Assembly: GCA_002345145.1 (NCBI GenBank)
Contig: DDVC01000207.1
Span: forward strand, 1 to 37,089
DNA from: Bacteroidetes bacterium UBA2322
GTDB lineage: Bacteria; Bacteroidota; Bacteroidia; Chitinophagales; UBA2359
DNA length: 37,089 nt
Direction: 5' to 3'
A program made the translations under genes and the position numbers. Each line of letters opens with the position of its first letter. The stretch's first letter is position 1. Of this stretch, positions 1 through 9,806 are shown one piece after another. The notes beneath the pieces are model-generated. The model did no database searches. It was not told the origin of the DNA and saw only the letters and a program-made list of their open reading frames with translations.

Positions 1-20
1 CATTAAGAAAAAACAACCAA

Positions 21-56
21 TTAGCGCCTTTGCGTCCTTGCGCCTTTGCGTGAAAC
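21..56. repeat. Intergenic GCGCCTTTGCGT direct repeat
   Basis: The 12-mer GCGCCTTTGCGT occurs twice, at 24-35 and 40-51, separated by 4 bases. Strings of this kind (alternating GCGCCTTTGCGT / GCGTCCTTGCG) recur between genes in many Bacteroidota and other bacterial genomes, as far as I recall. It lies upstream of the ruvA promoter and has no coding potential. AT-rich, T-run-containing sequence with repeated TTTTCACTTTT-like words follows at about 87-120. The function is unknown; it may be a dispersed repeat remnant. Confidence 0.5.
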
Positions 57-163
57 AAAATCGGGATGGTAATTCGCAATTCCTAATTTTTCACTTTTCA
101 CTTTACGTTTTTCACTTTTAACTCCTAACTCACAAAACCAACCATACAGTTACAGAAAATTAT

Positions 164-171
164 TACCTTTG
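164..171 (+). promoter_or_regulatory. Bacteroidota-type -7 element for ruvA
   Basis: TACCTTTG matches the -7 consensus TAnnTTTG of the Bacteroidota primary sigma factor, 31 bases before the ruvA ATG. No TTG is seen 19-20 bases upstream, so the -33 half is weak or absent. Confidence 0.45.
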
Positions 172-202
172 CCCCTTAAAACCCGCAAAGCCACACGCAA
201 GC

Positions 203-799
203 ATGATAGCTTACATAAAAGGGCAGCTAACCCACAAAACACCGGCATTTGTATGGATAGAAACAAGCAATGGGGTAGGCTACCATATAAACATCAGCCT
301 ATACACCTACACCCAAATTCAGGCAACCGATACGGTTAGGCTGTTTGTTCACCTACACATAAAAGAAGATGCTCACACCCTCTACGGTTTTGCCAATGAA
401 GGAGAAAAAGAGTTGTTCATTCAACTTATTTCGGTATCGGGCATAGGCCCTGCAACCGCGCAGCTCATGTTATCGTCATTAAACCCTGCCGAGTTGCAAG
501 AAGCCATCATTACCGAAAATGAACTGCTCATCAGAAGTATGAAAGGCGTAGGACCCAAAACCGCCAAAAGAATCATACTGGAACTTAAAGACAAACTCAT
601 TAAAATGCCCGCAGCGCAAACCCTTGCCGAGGCCGCCCTGCCTGCCGCACCGGCATTTAAAGACGAAGCCCTGAATGCCCTGCTTACACTGGGCATAGCC
701 AAACCCATTGCCCAAAAAGCCATTGCGCGGGTACTGCGCGAAAACCCCGATGTTACCACCGTTGAAGTATTACTAAAACAGGCATTAAAGGCGCTTTAA
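203..799 (+). CDS. ruvA: Holliday junction branch migration complex subunit RuvA
   Basis: RuvA binds four-way Holliday junctions as a tetramer and positions the RuvB ATPase rings that drive branch migration in recombinational repair. The 198-residue product has the usual family length. It shows the N-terminal OB-fold domain (starting MIAYIKGQL), two helix-hairpin-helix motifs (SVSGIGPATAQ near residue 78 and MKGVGPKTAKR near residue 113) and the C-terminal three-helix RuvB-contact domain (DEALNALLTLGI onward). The ATG at 203 sits 31 bases after a TAnnTTTG promoter element. sprA follows on the same strand after 334 non-coding bases; this ruvA-sprA neighbourhood is common in the phylum. Nothing is missing or unusual. 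Confidence 0.96.
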   Translation: MIAYIKGQLTHKTPAFVWIETSNGVGYHINISLYTYTQIQATDTVRLFVHLHIKEDAHTLYGFANEGEKELFIQLISVSGIGPATAQLMLSSLNPAELQEAIITENELLIRSMKGVGPKTAKRIILELKDKLIKMPAAQTLAEAALPAAPAFKDEALNALLTLGIAKPIAQKAIARVLRENPDVTTVEVLLKQALKAL

Positions 800-1133
800 A
801 AAAAGATAGTAAAACAATCATTTCGGCAAAAAGTTTTCATCGGGCAAACATTATTCACACATTTTCATACTTTTATCCTGTTTTATTGCGTTAAGCACAT
901 TATTTTGTTTCAACACACCCTGCCACTCCTACAAACCTGCTTTACCCCACTTGTCTGCCTCTTTTACTACGGCATTTTAATACAACCCGCCTCATTCATT
1001 ATTCAACCTCTTTGTTCAAACCTACCACTCAATAACGGCATACCGGCAAAACACAGCCTTAGCATCCTAATTTCTGCTGTTTCGTTTTGTTTGCCTTTGT
1101 CTATATTGACCGAAGTTTTAAACCACTCTACGC
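800..1133. other. ruvA-sprA intergenic region
   Basis: These 334 bases are AT-rich. I see no RNA gene, no convincing terminator and no clean TAnnTTTG promoter. The closest match to a -7 box is TTATTTTG at 900-907, one mismatch from consensus and without a -33 TTG. Open frames here look random. Confidence 0.4.
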
Positions 1134-4100
1134 GTGCATAGGACAAAATACCTCATTCCCGGATTTGTTGCCCTGTTTTTGGTTACTACTTTTGCTGCCG
1201 TTACCGGCGGCACGCGGGGCAGTATCATACCCCCCATTCCTGTTGCCACAACACTTCCGCCCCTACCGCTTACCCTGCCCTCCGACTCGCCCAAACCCGA
1301 TGAGCCGGCGCTCATTTACCCCATTCCGGAGCGGGAAGGTGATTTTATAACCAATCCGTCAAGCAACCCTTTTGATTTGGGCACCCCCGCTGCTATTCAG
1401 CAAAATGTAGAATACGACCCCACTACTAATACTTACATAGTTACCGAAACCTATGCCAACGGGCAGCACTTTCGCCCGCCCACCTACCTCACCTTTGAGG
1501 AGTTTTGGAAATACCGCCAGTCAGAAATGCAAAGCGGCTACTGGCTCACTAAATCACAAGCCTCCACACCCCTGCAAGGCAAGGGGTTAATACCCCCACT
1601 CTACAAAGGCGGCGAGCTGTTCGACAGGCTGTTTGGTCCGGGCGGCATTGATATAAGACCCACCGGAAGCATTGATATGGAATTTGGTTTCCAAAGCCAA
1701 ATCATAGACAACCCCGCCCTGTTATCTACCGTAAGAAGACAAGGACCCAACTTCTTTTTTGATATGAATATCAATATGGGGGTAGTGGGTAAAATAGGCG
1801 ACAAACTAAAAATTAACACCAACTACAACACCCGCGCCATATTTGATTTTGAAAACCAAATCAAATTAGAGTACGTAGGCGACGAAGACGAAATAGTACA
1901 AGAACTACGCGCCGGAAACGTTAATTTTCCGTTGCCGGTAACACTTATTCCGGGCTCGCAAAACCTGTTTGGCATTCAAAGCAAGCTGCGTTTTGGTCGT
2001 TTAACCATGAACACCGTACTATCGCAGCAGCGCTCAAAAGCCCGAAACATAACCATACAAAACGGCGCACAACAACAACAATTCCGCATTGCTGCCGATG
2101 AGTACGACGAAGACCGCCACTTTTTCCTTGCGCAGTACTTCAAAAACAACTACGAAAAAGCCCTTTCCGGTTTGCCCTACATTAACTCAGAGGTTATCAT
2201 TAACCGGGTGGACGTTTACATCAGCGATAACCGCGGCACCCCAAACGATACACAGCGCGATATAGTAGCCTTTTCCGATTTGGGCGAAAGCCAACCCTAT
2301 AACACCGCCACCATTCCGGTGCCCGGGCAAAGTTTTCCCGATAACAATACCAACGACCTTTACAAAAAATTAGTAGGCAACCCCCTGCTCCGACAGTTGG
2401 TAGATGTAGCGCCCATTTTAGAAAGCTCGGCAGGTAACCTAAACCTAAAAGATGTGGTGGACTTTAAAAAAATGACCGTGCGAAAACTGGCGCCCACCGA
2501 GTTTACCTTCGACCCCCAATTGGGTTATGTTTCGTTAAACTCCCGATTGCCCGATAACGCCGTACTTGCCGTAGCCTATGAATTTACCACCATTTACGGC
2601 GGCAGATACCAAGTAGGTGAACTTGCCGAAGAACGCCAACCGGCAGATGTAGAAAACAATCCTACCGTTTTATTCCTCAAAATGCTTCGCAGCATCAGGC
2701 ACGAGCCCCTCCACCCCAACTGGGAACTGATGATGAAAAACGTGTACGCCTTAGGCGCTTACCAAATACAACCCCAAGATTTTAGGTTAGACGTTTACTA
2801 CGAAGTGCCCGGAAAAGGCGATATTCGCTACATTCCCGAAGGAGACGGTATTAAAGGCATTCCGCTCATTGCCCTCATGAACTTAGACCAAGTAAATGCC
2901 AGCAATGAGCCCTATATGAACTGTATTTTTGACTTTATAGAGGCTAAACCCGGCTTTGGCGCTGCGCCCCCCATTCAGCAAGCCGCCGCCGGCAACCAGC
3001 CCGGCATGGGCATGGGTATGGGGCAACAACAACAAATGGGCGGGCAAAACGCTATGGCTAACAACGCCCTACGGTTTGGCACCATCAATACCCGAACCGG
3101 TAAAGTGTATTTTCCGGTTTTAGAGCCCTTTGGCGATAACCTTCAAAAACAATTTGATGAAGCCAACGTAAACCCCGAAATAGCCAAACGCTACGTTTTT
3201 AATGCCCTTTACGACTCTACCCGCATACTTGCCACCATGTTTCCGGAGCTAAACCGCTACTTCATAAAAGGTACTTACAAATCATCGTCCTCCTCCGAAA
3301 TTGCCTTAGGCGCATTCAATATCCCACAAGGTTCGGTGCGCGTTACCGCCGGTGGGCAAATACTGCGCGAAGGGGTGGACTATGAGGTAAACTACAACCT
3401 TGGCAGGCTTACCATCATCAATGATGCCATTGTAAACTCGGGCGCGCCGGTAAACATTTCTTTTGAAGACAACGGCACCTTTGGCTTGCAACAACGCACC
3501 TTCATAGGCACAAGGCTCGACTATAAAGTGAATCGGGATTTTAACATAGGCGGCACCTTTGTGAGGCTTTCAGAGCGCCCATTCACGCCAAAGGTAAACT
3601 ACGGCGATGACCCCATAGCCAACTCCATGGTGGGTTTAGATGCCAATTATTTTGCCCCCGCCCCATGGCTAACCAAAGCATTAGATAAACTGCCCCTTTA
3701 CAGTACCAAAGAGCCATCGTCGGTTTCGTTTGTGGCAGAGGGAGCCGGATTTTTACCCGGTCATGCCCGCGGTATCAACGTGGACAGAAACGGCACCGTT
3801 TACATAGATGACTTTGAAGGTAGCCGAACCCAGTACGACCTTAAATTTCCTTACACCGCCTGGACACTGGCAAGCGCCCCCCGCAACTCGCCCGATGCAA
3901 GTGGCATCGTTCAGTTTCCCGAAGCCAACTTTAACAACGACCTTTCCTATGGCTTTAATCGGGCTAAATTAGCATGGTATCAAATAGACAACGTTTTTGG
4001 CAGAGGCGGCGCTAACAGCATTGACCAAGAGTTTGACTACTACACCTATCCGGTTTTAGAAACCGATATTTTCCCCAATACCCAAAGTTTTACCGGGCAA

Positions 4101-7100
4101 GTAGTTATGCGACCGCTCGATATTGCTTTTTTCCCCGATGAGCGCGGTCCTTACAACTACGAAACTACCGGCCGACCCGGCATTTCGGCAGGCATAGGCC
4201 CCGATGGTAAACTCTTAGCCCCCAAAACCCGCTGGGGCGGTATTATGCGCGACAGCCCCTTTAAAAACTTTGAGCGCGCCAACGTAGAGTTTTTGGAGTT
4301 CTGGATGCTCGACCCCTTCATTAACGACCCCGAAAACAGCGGCGAGATGTACATTCACTTGGGTAACGTATCGGAAGACGTTTTAAGAGACGGCAGACAG
4401 TTTTATGAAAATGCCCTCCTGCCTACGGTAAATTTCGACGAATCGGTTTGGGGTTCTATTTCCAAAACACGACCCGTAACCTTTGCCTTTGACAATAACC
4501 CCACCATTAGGCTAACCCAAGACGTAGGTTTTGACGGGTTAAACGATACTACCGAACAAGAAAAGTTCAGCGCTTTCTTAGATGAAGCCCAAGCCCTTTT
4601 AACCCCCGAGGCTTATGCAAAATTAGTAGCCGACCCCAGTAGCGACAATTTCAGGCATTTTAGAGACGAATTTTACAATGCCAACCCACCCAATACCATT
4701 GTAGAAAGGTATATAAATTTTAATGGACCCGAAGGCAACTCACCTGCACAGGCTAATAATAACGGTTTTACCGACTCAGGCACCAACTTCCCCGAAATGG
4801 AAGACCTTAACCGCGATTATACCCTGAACGACTCAGAAGCCTACTTTCAGTACCGCATTAAACTAAAACCCGCCGACCAAATGCAAATAGGCGAGGATTA
4901 TTTAGTACAATACATTGATACCAGACTAAGAGATATTCCCGACCTGCCCTCCGATGCCACTGCCCGTTGGTACTATTTCCGTATTCCCATTACAGAATAC
5001 ACCGAAAAAGTGGGCAGTGTAAACCTCCGAAACATAGAGTTTGTGCGCATGTTCCTTACCGGTTTTGAGCGACCTGTTGTATGTAGGCTTGCCCGATTTA
5101 ACATGGTGCGCAATACTTGGCGCCGCTATGAACCCCTTATTGTAGAAGAAAGCGAATACTTAGCAAACGACTTAAACCCGTCCAGTTTCTTTAACCTCAC
5201 CTCTGCCAGCATTGAAGAAAACTCGGCACAGCAGCCCATACCCTACCGCATTCCGCCTTGTATTAACAGAGAAATTACGGTGGGCACCGCAGTAGCCAAC
5301 CTACTCCAAAACGAACAATCTACCGTAGTTCAAGTGGGCGACTTGCAAGACGGTTATGCCCGCGGCATTTTCCGAAACATAGACATGGATTTTAGGCAGT
5401 TCCGACAACTCAAAATGTTTGTTCATGCCGAATCGCTCTCTACCTTTGGAGCCTGCGACCCCATCAACGATGGCGATGTGAGCGCCTTTATCAGATTGGG
5501 CGATGACTTCCAAAACAACTACTATGAATACGAAATACCCCTGCAAATAACCTCTACCGAAACCCGCGAACTCTACAACTCACTCTATCCGGCTACTACC
5601 GAGTGCGGCGGCTCCGACCGCTACTGGGTATGGCCCGAAGATAACGAAATGATTATCAATCTTCAAGACCTTATTGAAGCAAAAATAGAACGCAATTTTA
5701 CCCCCAATACCCGTACCGATAAACCTTGGGTAAAACAAATACCAATAGTGTGGAAAGCTACCGGCGAAACCGTTATTGCCAAAATTACCGTTGTGGGTTC
5801 GCCCGATTTGAGCAGGGTAAAACAGGTAATGCTGGGCGTTAAAAACCCCAAACGAACCATTTTAAACCAAGACAATGACGATGGCTTGCCCAAGTGTGCC
5901 GAAGTATGGTTTAACGAGCTTCGCCTTGCCGATTTTGACCGCAGCGCCGGTTGGGCTGCCCTTGCCCGAATGGACGTAAAACTTGCCGACCTTGGCAATA
6001 TCACCGTATCGGGCAATATGCACACCCCTAATTTTGGCACGCTGGAACAGGGCGCTAATGAGCGTTTTCGGGATTTATTGCTACAGTACGACGCTTCGGC
6101 TAATTTAGAATTGGGTAAACTCCTGCCCAAAAATGCCGCTATCAGACTACCCGTTTATGCCAATATCTCTAATTCCATCAGTACCCCACAGTACGACTCC
6201 TACGACTCAGACATTTTAACCAAGCGCAACCTGCAAGAAATTGAAAACCGCTTTGGCGCCGATAGCTCACGGGTAGCACGTGAGTTTAGGCAAACCGCCA
6301 CCTCCATTAAAAGCATAAACGTTACCAATGTGCGCAAAGAACGCACCAACAGCGCCCGCACCCCCATGCCGTATGACATAGAAAACTTTTCGGCTACATA
6401 CGCTTTTACCGAAACCGAAATGCGCGACCCTGTTATAGAAAGCCAAACCGATTTGCGGCATCGGGGTAGCCTTAGTTATGTTTACAATGCCCGACCGGTT
6501 TATTGGACTCCCTTTAAGAGCCTGTTCAAGTCTAAAAACAAATACCTCCAACCAATTAAAGACTTTAACTTTAACCTCATTCCCAACAACGTTACGTTCC
6601 GCAACGACCTTAACCGACAAACCAATATCTTACAACTGCGCCCGGTAATAGGCGAAACCATGCTGCTGCCCGCTTGTTACGACAAACTATTTACCTGGGA
6701 CCGCATTTATGGCGTTACCTACAACCCTACCCGCTCTATAACTGCCGATTTTACCGCCAACAACTCGGCTGTTATTGACGAACCCCAAATGGGTAAAACC
6801 CCGCGCGATACCCTCTGGGCTAATTTCCGCCGGTTAGGGCGTACCCGTACCTACAACCAAGCTGCCAACCTTAGCTACAACGTGCCCTTAGATAAAATTC
6901 CGCTCCTAAACTGGACACAGCTTAGAACCCGATACGGCAGTACTTACTACTGGCAGGCTTCGCCCATTGCCATGGCTGATACGTTGGGTAATGTATTCGG
7001 AAATGGCAGAAATATCCAAATAAACGGTGAGCTTAACTTTGTTAAACTCTACTCCTCTCTGCCATTTATTAAAGATATTAACGCCACCCGAAGCAATACC

Positions 7101-8723
7101 AAAAAACCACCGCCAAAACCAAAAGATAAAAAGAAAGATAAAGATAAGGACAAAGACAAGCCGGAGGAAACGCAAAAAAAACCCCCAAAAACGCCTAACT
7201 CCGGTAATTCCATCAGTCCGGCTGCTAAGGCAATTTTACGACCGCTGCTCATGCTGCGGCGCGCCTCCATTACCTACAGCGAACGGAACGAAACCGTGGT
7301 GCCCGGTTTTAACCGCACACCCGAAAACTTAGGCTTAAACTGGGAGAATGGCCCAAGACCCGGCTGGGATTTTGTTTTTGGGCATCAACCCGACCTCAAA
7401 AACTGGTTAGAATGGGCTGCCGATGACAGCATATTGGTTGCCAACAGGTTTATTAACGACCAAGTTAGGCAATCGGCTAATAAAACACTCAACATAAAAG
7501 CCAACTTAGAGCCTTTCCCCGATTTTAGGATTGACGTTAACTTAGACCTCACCCACAACAGGCAGCTATCGCAGTTCTATAAATTAGACCAAAGTGGCGA
7601 CCAGTTTCAGCACTTAGCCAAAATTTATACCGGCAGTTATTCTATTTCGTTCTTCACCTTGCCCACTGCCTTTGATAAAATCAGGAAAAGTGATAGCATA
7701 GCTGTTTCTACCACCTTCCTTAATTTTGAGCAGTATCGGGAAATTTTCTCCCAAAGGTTTAAAGACAAATTTGAAGAAATTAACCCGGGCGTTACCTTGG
7801 GCGTTTACCAAGATGTGCTGAACAACACCACCCGCGACAACTATGCCGAAGGGTACGGTCCTTACTCGCAAGATGTATTGCTGCCCGCTTTTATTGCAGC
7901 TTTTTCGGGCAGAGACCCGGGTAAATCTAACCTAAACGCATTTAACCTGTTGCCACTGCCCAACTGGCGGCTTACCTATAACGGATTGAGCAAACTGCCC
8001 GCCGTTAAAAACGTATTCTCTGCCTTTAACCTTACACACGGATACAGCTCAAACCTGAGTATCAACAACTACCAAAACAACCTGTTGTTTGACGACCGCT
8101 ATTATTCCGATGCTTCTTTGTTGCCTAATGACCAAATGGTGGTTGATTATTTGGTACAGGAACGCCTCAGAGTAGCAGGTTTGAGCGACTTAGATACGCT
8201 TACCGGTAACTTCTTCTCTTATTACCGGATTCCACAGGTAATGGTTTCCGAGCAGTTTTCGCCACTCATCGGGGTTGATGCTACTTGGATAAACGGTCTA
8301 TCTACCCGATTTGACTACAAACGCTCCCGCATGTTGGGCATGAGTTTTCAAGATTACCAACTCAGCGAGCAACGTACCGAAGAATTTACCGTAGGATTGG
8401 GCTACCGGCTGAAAGGGTTAAAACTCAAATTCCTCAAATTTGGCGGTAAACCCCTCAATTTAGAAAACGACTTAGTATTTAATACCGATGTTTCGTACCG
8501 AAACAACGTAACCATGAACTACCGCTTAGACCAAAACGTAGGCGAGCCAACCAGTGGTATGAAAACCATACGCATAGCGCCCTCCATAGACTATGTAGTA
8601 AGCAACCGACTGCGCATTACCCTCTTTTACGACCGCACCCGAAACATACCGGCTACCTCAGCATCGTTCCCCATTACCAATACAAGGGGCGGTATCAGAA
8701 TCAACTTTAACTTAGGTCAGTAA
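1134..8723 (+). CDS. sprA: T9SS outer membrane translocon protein SprA
   Basis: SprA forms the very large outer-membrane beta-barrel through which type IX secretion cargo leaves the cell; in gliding species it is also needed for surface adhesin delivery. The 2529-residue product is in the usual range (about 2300-2500) or slightly above it. It opens with a hydrophobic signal segment (YLIPGFVALFLVTTFAA), then the long SprA N-terminal region with many aromatic beta-strand stretches, and ends in a strand-like tail (GGIRINFNLGQ). The start used is GTG at 1134, directly before the signal segment; no ATG fits better. Two low-complexity inserts stand out: a Gly/Met/Gln run near residues 622-645 and a Lys/Asp/Pro run near residues 1985-2020. 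Two T9SS-tailed cargo candidates occur in this window (12663-14294 and 19799-22300). Confidence 0.95.
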   Translation: MHRTKYLIPGFVALFLVTTFAAVTGGTRGSIIPPIPVATTLPPLPLTLPSDSPKPDEPALIYPIPEREGDFITNPSSNPFDLGTPAAIQQNVEYDPTTNTYIVTETYANGQHFRPPTYLTFEEFWKYRQSEMQSGYWLTKSQASTPLQGKGLIPPLYKGGELFDRLFGPGGIDIRPTGSIDMEFGFQSQIIDNPALLSTVRRQGPNFFFDMNINMGVVGKIGDKLKINTNYNTRAIFDFENQIKLEYVGDEDEIVQELRAGNVNFPLPVTLIPGSQNLFGIQSKLRFGRLTMNTVLSQQRSKARNITIQNGAQQQQFRIAADEYDEDRHFFLAQYFKNNYEKALSGLPYINSEVIINRVDVYISDNRGTPNDTQRDIVAFSDLGESQPYNTATIPVPGQSFPDNNTNDLYKKLVGNPLLRQLVDVAPILESSAGNLNLKDVVDFKKMTVRKLAPTEFTFDPQLGYVSLNSRLPDNAVLAVAYEFTTIYGGRYQVGELAEERQPADVENNPTVLFLKMLRSIRHEPLHPNWELMMKNVYALGAYQIQPQDFRLDVYYEVPGKGDIRYIPEGDGIKGIPLIALMNLDQVNASNEPYMNCIFDFIEAKPGFGAAPPIQQAAAGNQPGMGMGMGQQQQMGGQNAMANNALRFGTINTRTGKVYFPVLEPFGDNLQKQFDEANVNPEIAKRYVFNALYDSTRILATMFPELNRYFIKGTYKSSSSSEIALGAFNIPQGSVRVTAGGQILREGVDYEVNYNLGRLTIINDAIVNSGAPVNISFEDNGTFGLQQRTFIGTRLDYKVNRDFNIGGTFVRLSERPFTPKVNYGDDPIANSMVGLDANYFAPAPWLTKALDKLPLYSTKEPSSVSFVAEGAGFLPGHARGINVDRNGTVYIDDFEGSRTQYDLKFPYTAWTLASAPRNSPDASGIVQFPEANFNNDLSYGFNRAKLAWYQIDNVFGRGGANSIDQEFDYYTYPVLETDIFPNTQSFTGQVVMRPLDIAFFPDERGPYNYETTGRPGISAGIGPDGKLLAPKTRWGGIMRDSPFKNFERANVEFLEFWMLDPFINDPENSGEMYIHLGNVSEDVLRDGRQFYENALLPTVNFDESVWGSISKTRPVTFAFDNNPTIRLTQDVGFDGLNDTTEQEKFSAFLDEAQALLTPEAYAKLVADPSSDNFRHFRDEFYNANPPNTIVERYINFNGPEGNSPAQANNNGFTDSGTNFPEMEDLNRDYTLNDSEAYFQYRIKLKPADQMQIGEDYLVQYIDTRLRDIPDLPSDATARWYYFRIPITEYTEKVGSVNLRNIEFVRMFLTGFERPVVCRLARFNMVRNTWRRYEPLIVEESEYLANDLNPSSFFNLTSASIEENSAQQPIPYRIPPCINREITVGTAVANLLQNEQSTVVQVGDLQDGYARGIFRNIDMDFRQFRQLKMFVHAESLSTFGACDPINDGDVSAFIRLGDDFQNNYYEYEIPLQITSTETRELYNSLYPATTECGGSDRYWVWPEDNEMIINLQDLIEAKIERNFTPNTRTDKPWVKQIPIVWKATGETVIAKITVVGSPDLSRVKQVMLGVKNPKRTILNQDNDDGLPKCAEVWFNELRLADFDRSAGWAALARMDVKLADLGNITVSGNMHTPNFGTLEQGANERFRDLLLQYDASANLELGKLLPKNAAIRLPVYANISNSISTPQYDSYDSDILTKRNLQEIENRFGADSSRVAREFRQTATSIKSINVTNVRKERTNSARTPMPYDIENFSATYAFTETEMRDPVIESQTDLRHRGSLSYVYNARPVYWTPFKSLFKSKNKYLQPIKDFNFNLIPNNVTFRNDLNRQTNILQLRPVIGETMLLPACYDKLFTWDRIYGVTYNPTRSITADFTANNSAVIDEPQMGKTPRDTLWANFRRLGRTRTYNQAANLSYNVPLDKIPLLNWTQLRTRYGSTYYWQASPIAMADTLGNVFGNGRNIQINGELNFVKLYSSLPFIKDINATRSNTKKPPPKPKDKKKDKDKDKDKPEETQKKPPKTPNSGNSISPAAKAILRPLLMLRRASITYSERNETVVPGFNRTPENLGLNWENGPRPGWDFVFGHQPDLKNWLEWAADDSILVANRFINDQVRQSANKTLNIKANLEPFPDFRIDVNLDLTHNRQLSQFYKLDQSGDQFQHLAKIYTGSYSISFFTLPTAFDKIRKSDSIAVSTTFLNFEQYREIFSQRFKDKFEEINPGVTLGVYQDVLNNTTRDNYAEGYGPYSQDVLLPAFIAAFSGRDPGKSNLNAFNLLPLPNWRLTYNGLSKLPAVKNVFSAFNLTHGYSSNLSINNYQNNLLFDDRYYSDASLLPNDQMVVDYLVQERLRVAGLSDLDTLTGNFFSYYRIPQVMVSEQFSPLIGVDATWINGLSTRFDYKRSRMLGMSFQDYQLSEQRTEEFTVGLGYRLKGLKLKFLKFGGKPLNLENDLVFNTDVSYRNNVTMNYRLDQNVGEPTSGMKTIRIAPSIDYVVSNRLRITLFYDRTRNIPATSASFPITNTRGGIRINFNLGQ

Positions 8724-8735
8724 AAACTTTCATTA

Positions 8736-8784
8736 CCGGCTAATTGTTGCAAGTTTGCCCAATATCGGGAAAACAGTTAGCCGG
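8736..8784 (+). terminator. Inverted repeat after sprA, possible terminator
   Basis: CCGGCTAA at 8736-8743 pairs with TTAGCCGG at 8777-8784, 12 bases after the sprA stop. The enclosed sequence can form a smaller CCC/GGG hairpin. There is only a weak T tract after the stem (CAATTTA), so termination is uncertain. Confidence 0.4.
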
Positions 8785-8807
8785 CAATTTACCCTAAACC
8801 TTGAACT

Positions 8808-9056
8808 ATGTGGCACGAAGAAAATAACGAATTAGTTAAGGAATATCAGTTTCAGGATTTTTTACAAGCCTTTGGCTTTTTAACACAAGTAGCCATGCTT
8901 AGCGAAAAACACAACCACCACCCGCATATAACCAACGTGTATAACAAGGTTACACTTAGGTTAAGCACTCACGATGCAGGCAACGTGGTAACCCCAAAAG
9001 ACCACCAATTAGCTGCCGATATAGATAAACTTGCCTTTGTGGTATATATGATATAG
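8808..9056 (+). CDS. 4a-hydroxytetrahydrobiopterin dehydratase (pterin carbinolamine dehydratase)
   Basis: Members of this family dehydrate the 4a-hydroxy pterin made by aromatic amino acid hydroxylases, so that the cofactor can be recycled; some also act as partners in other pterin chemistry. The 82-residue product carries the family signature EKHNHHP at residues 33-39, followed by the aromatic residue (VYNKV) and THDAG and KDHQLAADID segments that complete the active site. It is short for the family (about 95-110), but compact versions starting with MW are usual in Bacteroidota. It follows sprA by 84 bases, and a putative lipoprotein starts 18 bases after its stop, so the two may be cotranscribed. 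A phenylalanine hydroxylase is not present in the window, so the physiological substrate is open. Confidence 0.88.
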   Translation: MWHEENNELVKEYQFQDFLQAFGFLTQVAMLSEKHNHHPHITNVYNKVTLRLSTHDAGNVVTPKDHQLAADIDKLAFVVYMI

Positions 9057-9074
9057 CTCAAACCCAAAATCCTT

Positions 9075-9761
9075 GTGCAAAAGATAGTCAATTTTGCTCT
9101 TGTCATATTGGTTATTACGATATTGTTGTTTACCTGCAATACCGTAAAACACCCATCCTACCTGTATCCCAATTATTCCGACACCTCAGATTTGGGTTTA
9201 AATGGCGAGCAAACCTTCCTCGCCAAAGGCGAAAACCTAACCCTCAGCGCTACCCGATGGATACACAACGGCGAAGTGTATTACCGCAAAATATCCGTTT
9301 TATCCAACTCAGATACCATTTTCAGAGATTCTACCACCGCTTATTATACCAATTACGGATTATTGCCCATATTGCGCCTGTTGCCCAATGGTAACACCGA
9401 AGTACTGATTGGTTTTGTATCGGACAAGCAATTCAATATAGATATGCTCAGGTACGTATTTTCGCACGAGGCATTGCTCCTTACCGATACCCTCCCCATG
9501 TTTGAAGGCAACCATTTAGACTATGACCAAGACGGACAAGTAGAGTTTTCGGGTTTTAAAGGTCAGTTTCCTACCTATTGTTTTGATTGTGATTCCGACT
9601 ACTATCGCCCTAAATTATTCTACGAAATGACCCCCGAGGGTATGTTGTTTGACAGCACGGCAACCAAATTGTGGATAGAGCGCACTTACGGCGTTTTTAT
9701 GGGTTTTACGCCCGATTCAACCAAAGTTATACCCATACAATCAACCAAGCCGGCAAATTAA
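9075..9761 (+). CDS. Putative lipoprotein of unknown function
   Basis: I do not recognise this 228-residue protein. It begins with a hydrophobic segment ending in a cysteine (ITILLFTC, Cys21) that resembles, but does not perfectly match, a lipoprotein signal. The remainder is a soluble domain rich in Asp, Tyr and Thr with alternating strand-like segments and no catalytic motif I can identify; DYDQDGQVEFSGF near residue 150 resembles an acidic loop. The start is GTG at 9075, chosen because it precedes the signal segment and lies 18 bases after the previous stop; no nearby ATG is in frame. A rho-independent terminator overlaps its stop codon. It is probably exported and anchored in a membrane. 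Confidence 0.65.
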   Translation: MQKIVNFALVILVITILLFTCNTVKHPSYLYPNYSDTSDLGLNGEQTFLAKGENLTLSATRWIHNGEVYYRKISVLSNSDTIFRDSTTAYYTNYGLLPILRLLPNGNTEVLIGFVSDKQFNIDMLRYVFSHEALLLTDTLPMFEGNHLDYDQDGQVEFSGFKGQFPTYCFDCDSDYYRPKLFYEMTPEGMLFDSTATKLWIERTYGVFMGFTPDSTKVIPIQSTKPAN

Positions 9762-9789
9762 CCACCTTTAAATTGCCGGTATTTTTTTT
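9750..9789 (+). terminator. Rho-independent terminator
   Basis: CCGGCAAATT (9750-9759) pairs with AAATTGCCGG (9770-9779), with one internal mismatch, and is followed by a run of eight T at 9782-9789. It overlaps the stop codon of the lipoprotein gene and would end the transcript before the histidinol phosphatase gene. Confidence 0.75.
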
Positions 9790-9806
9790 ACTGCTAACTT
9801 ATTTCC

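Noticed and set aside
5663..6130. 155-codon open frame antisense to sprA, and several similar antisense frames in sprA and elsewhere
   Set aside because: They mirror the codon pattern of the sense gene, show no recognisable domains and have no promoter or conserved start.
7027..7332. Lys-rich alternative frame within sprA
   Set aside because: It reflects the repetitive Lys/Asp-coding tract of SprA read out of frame.
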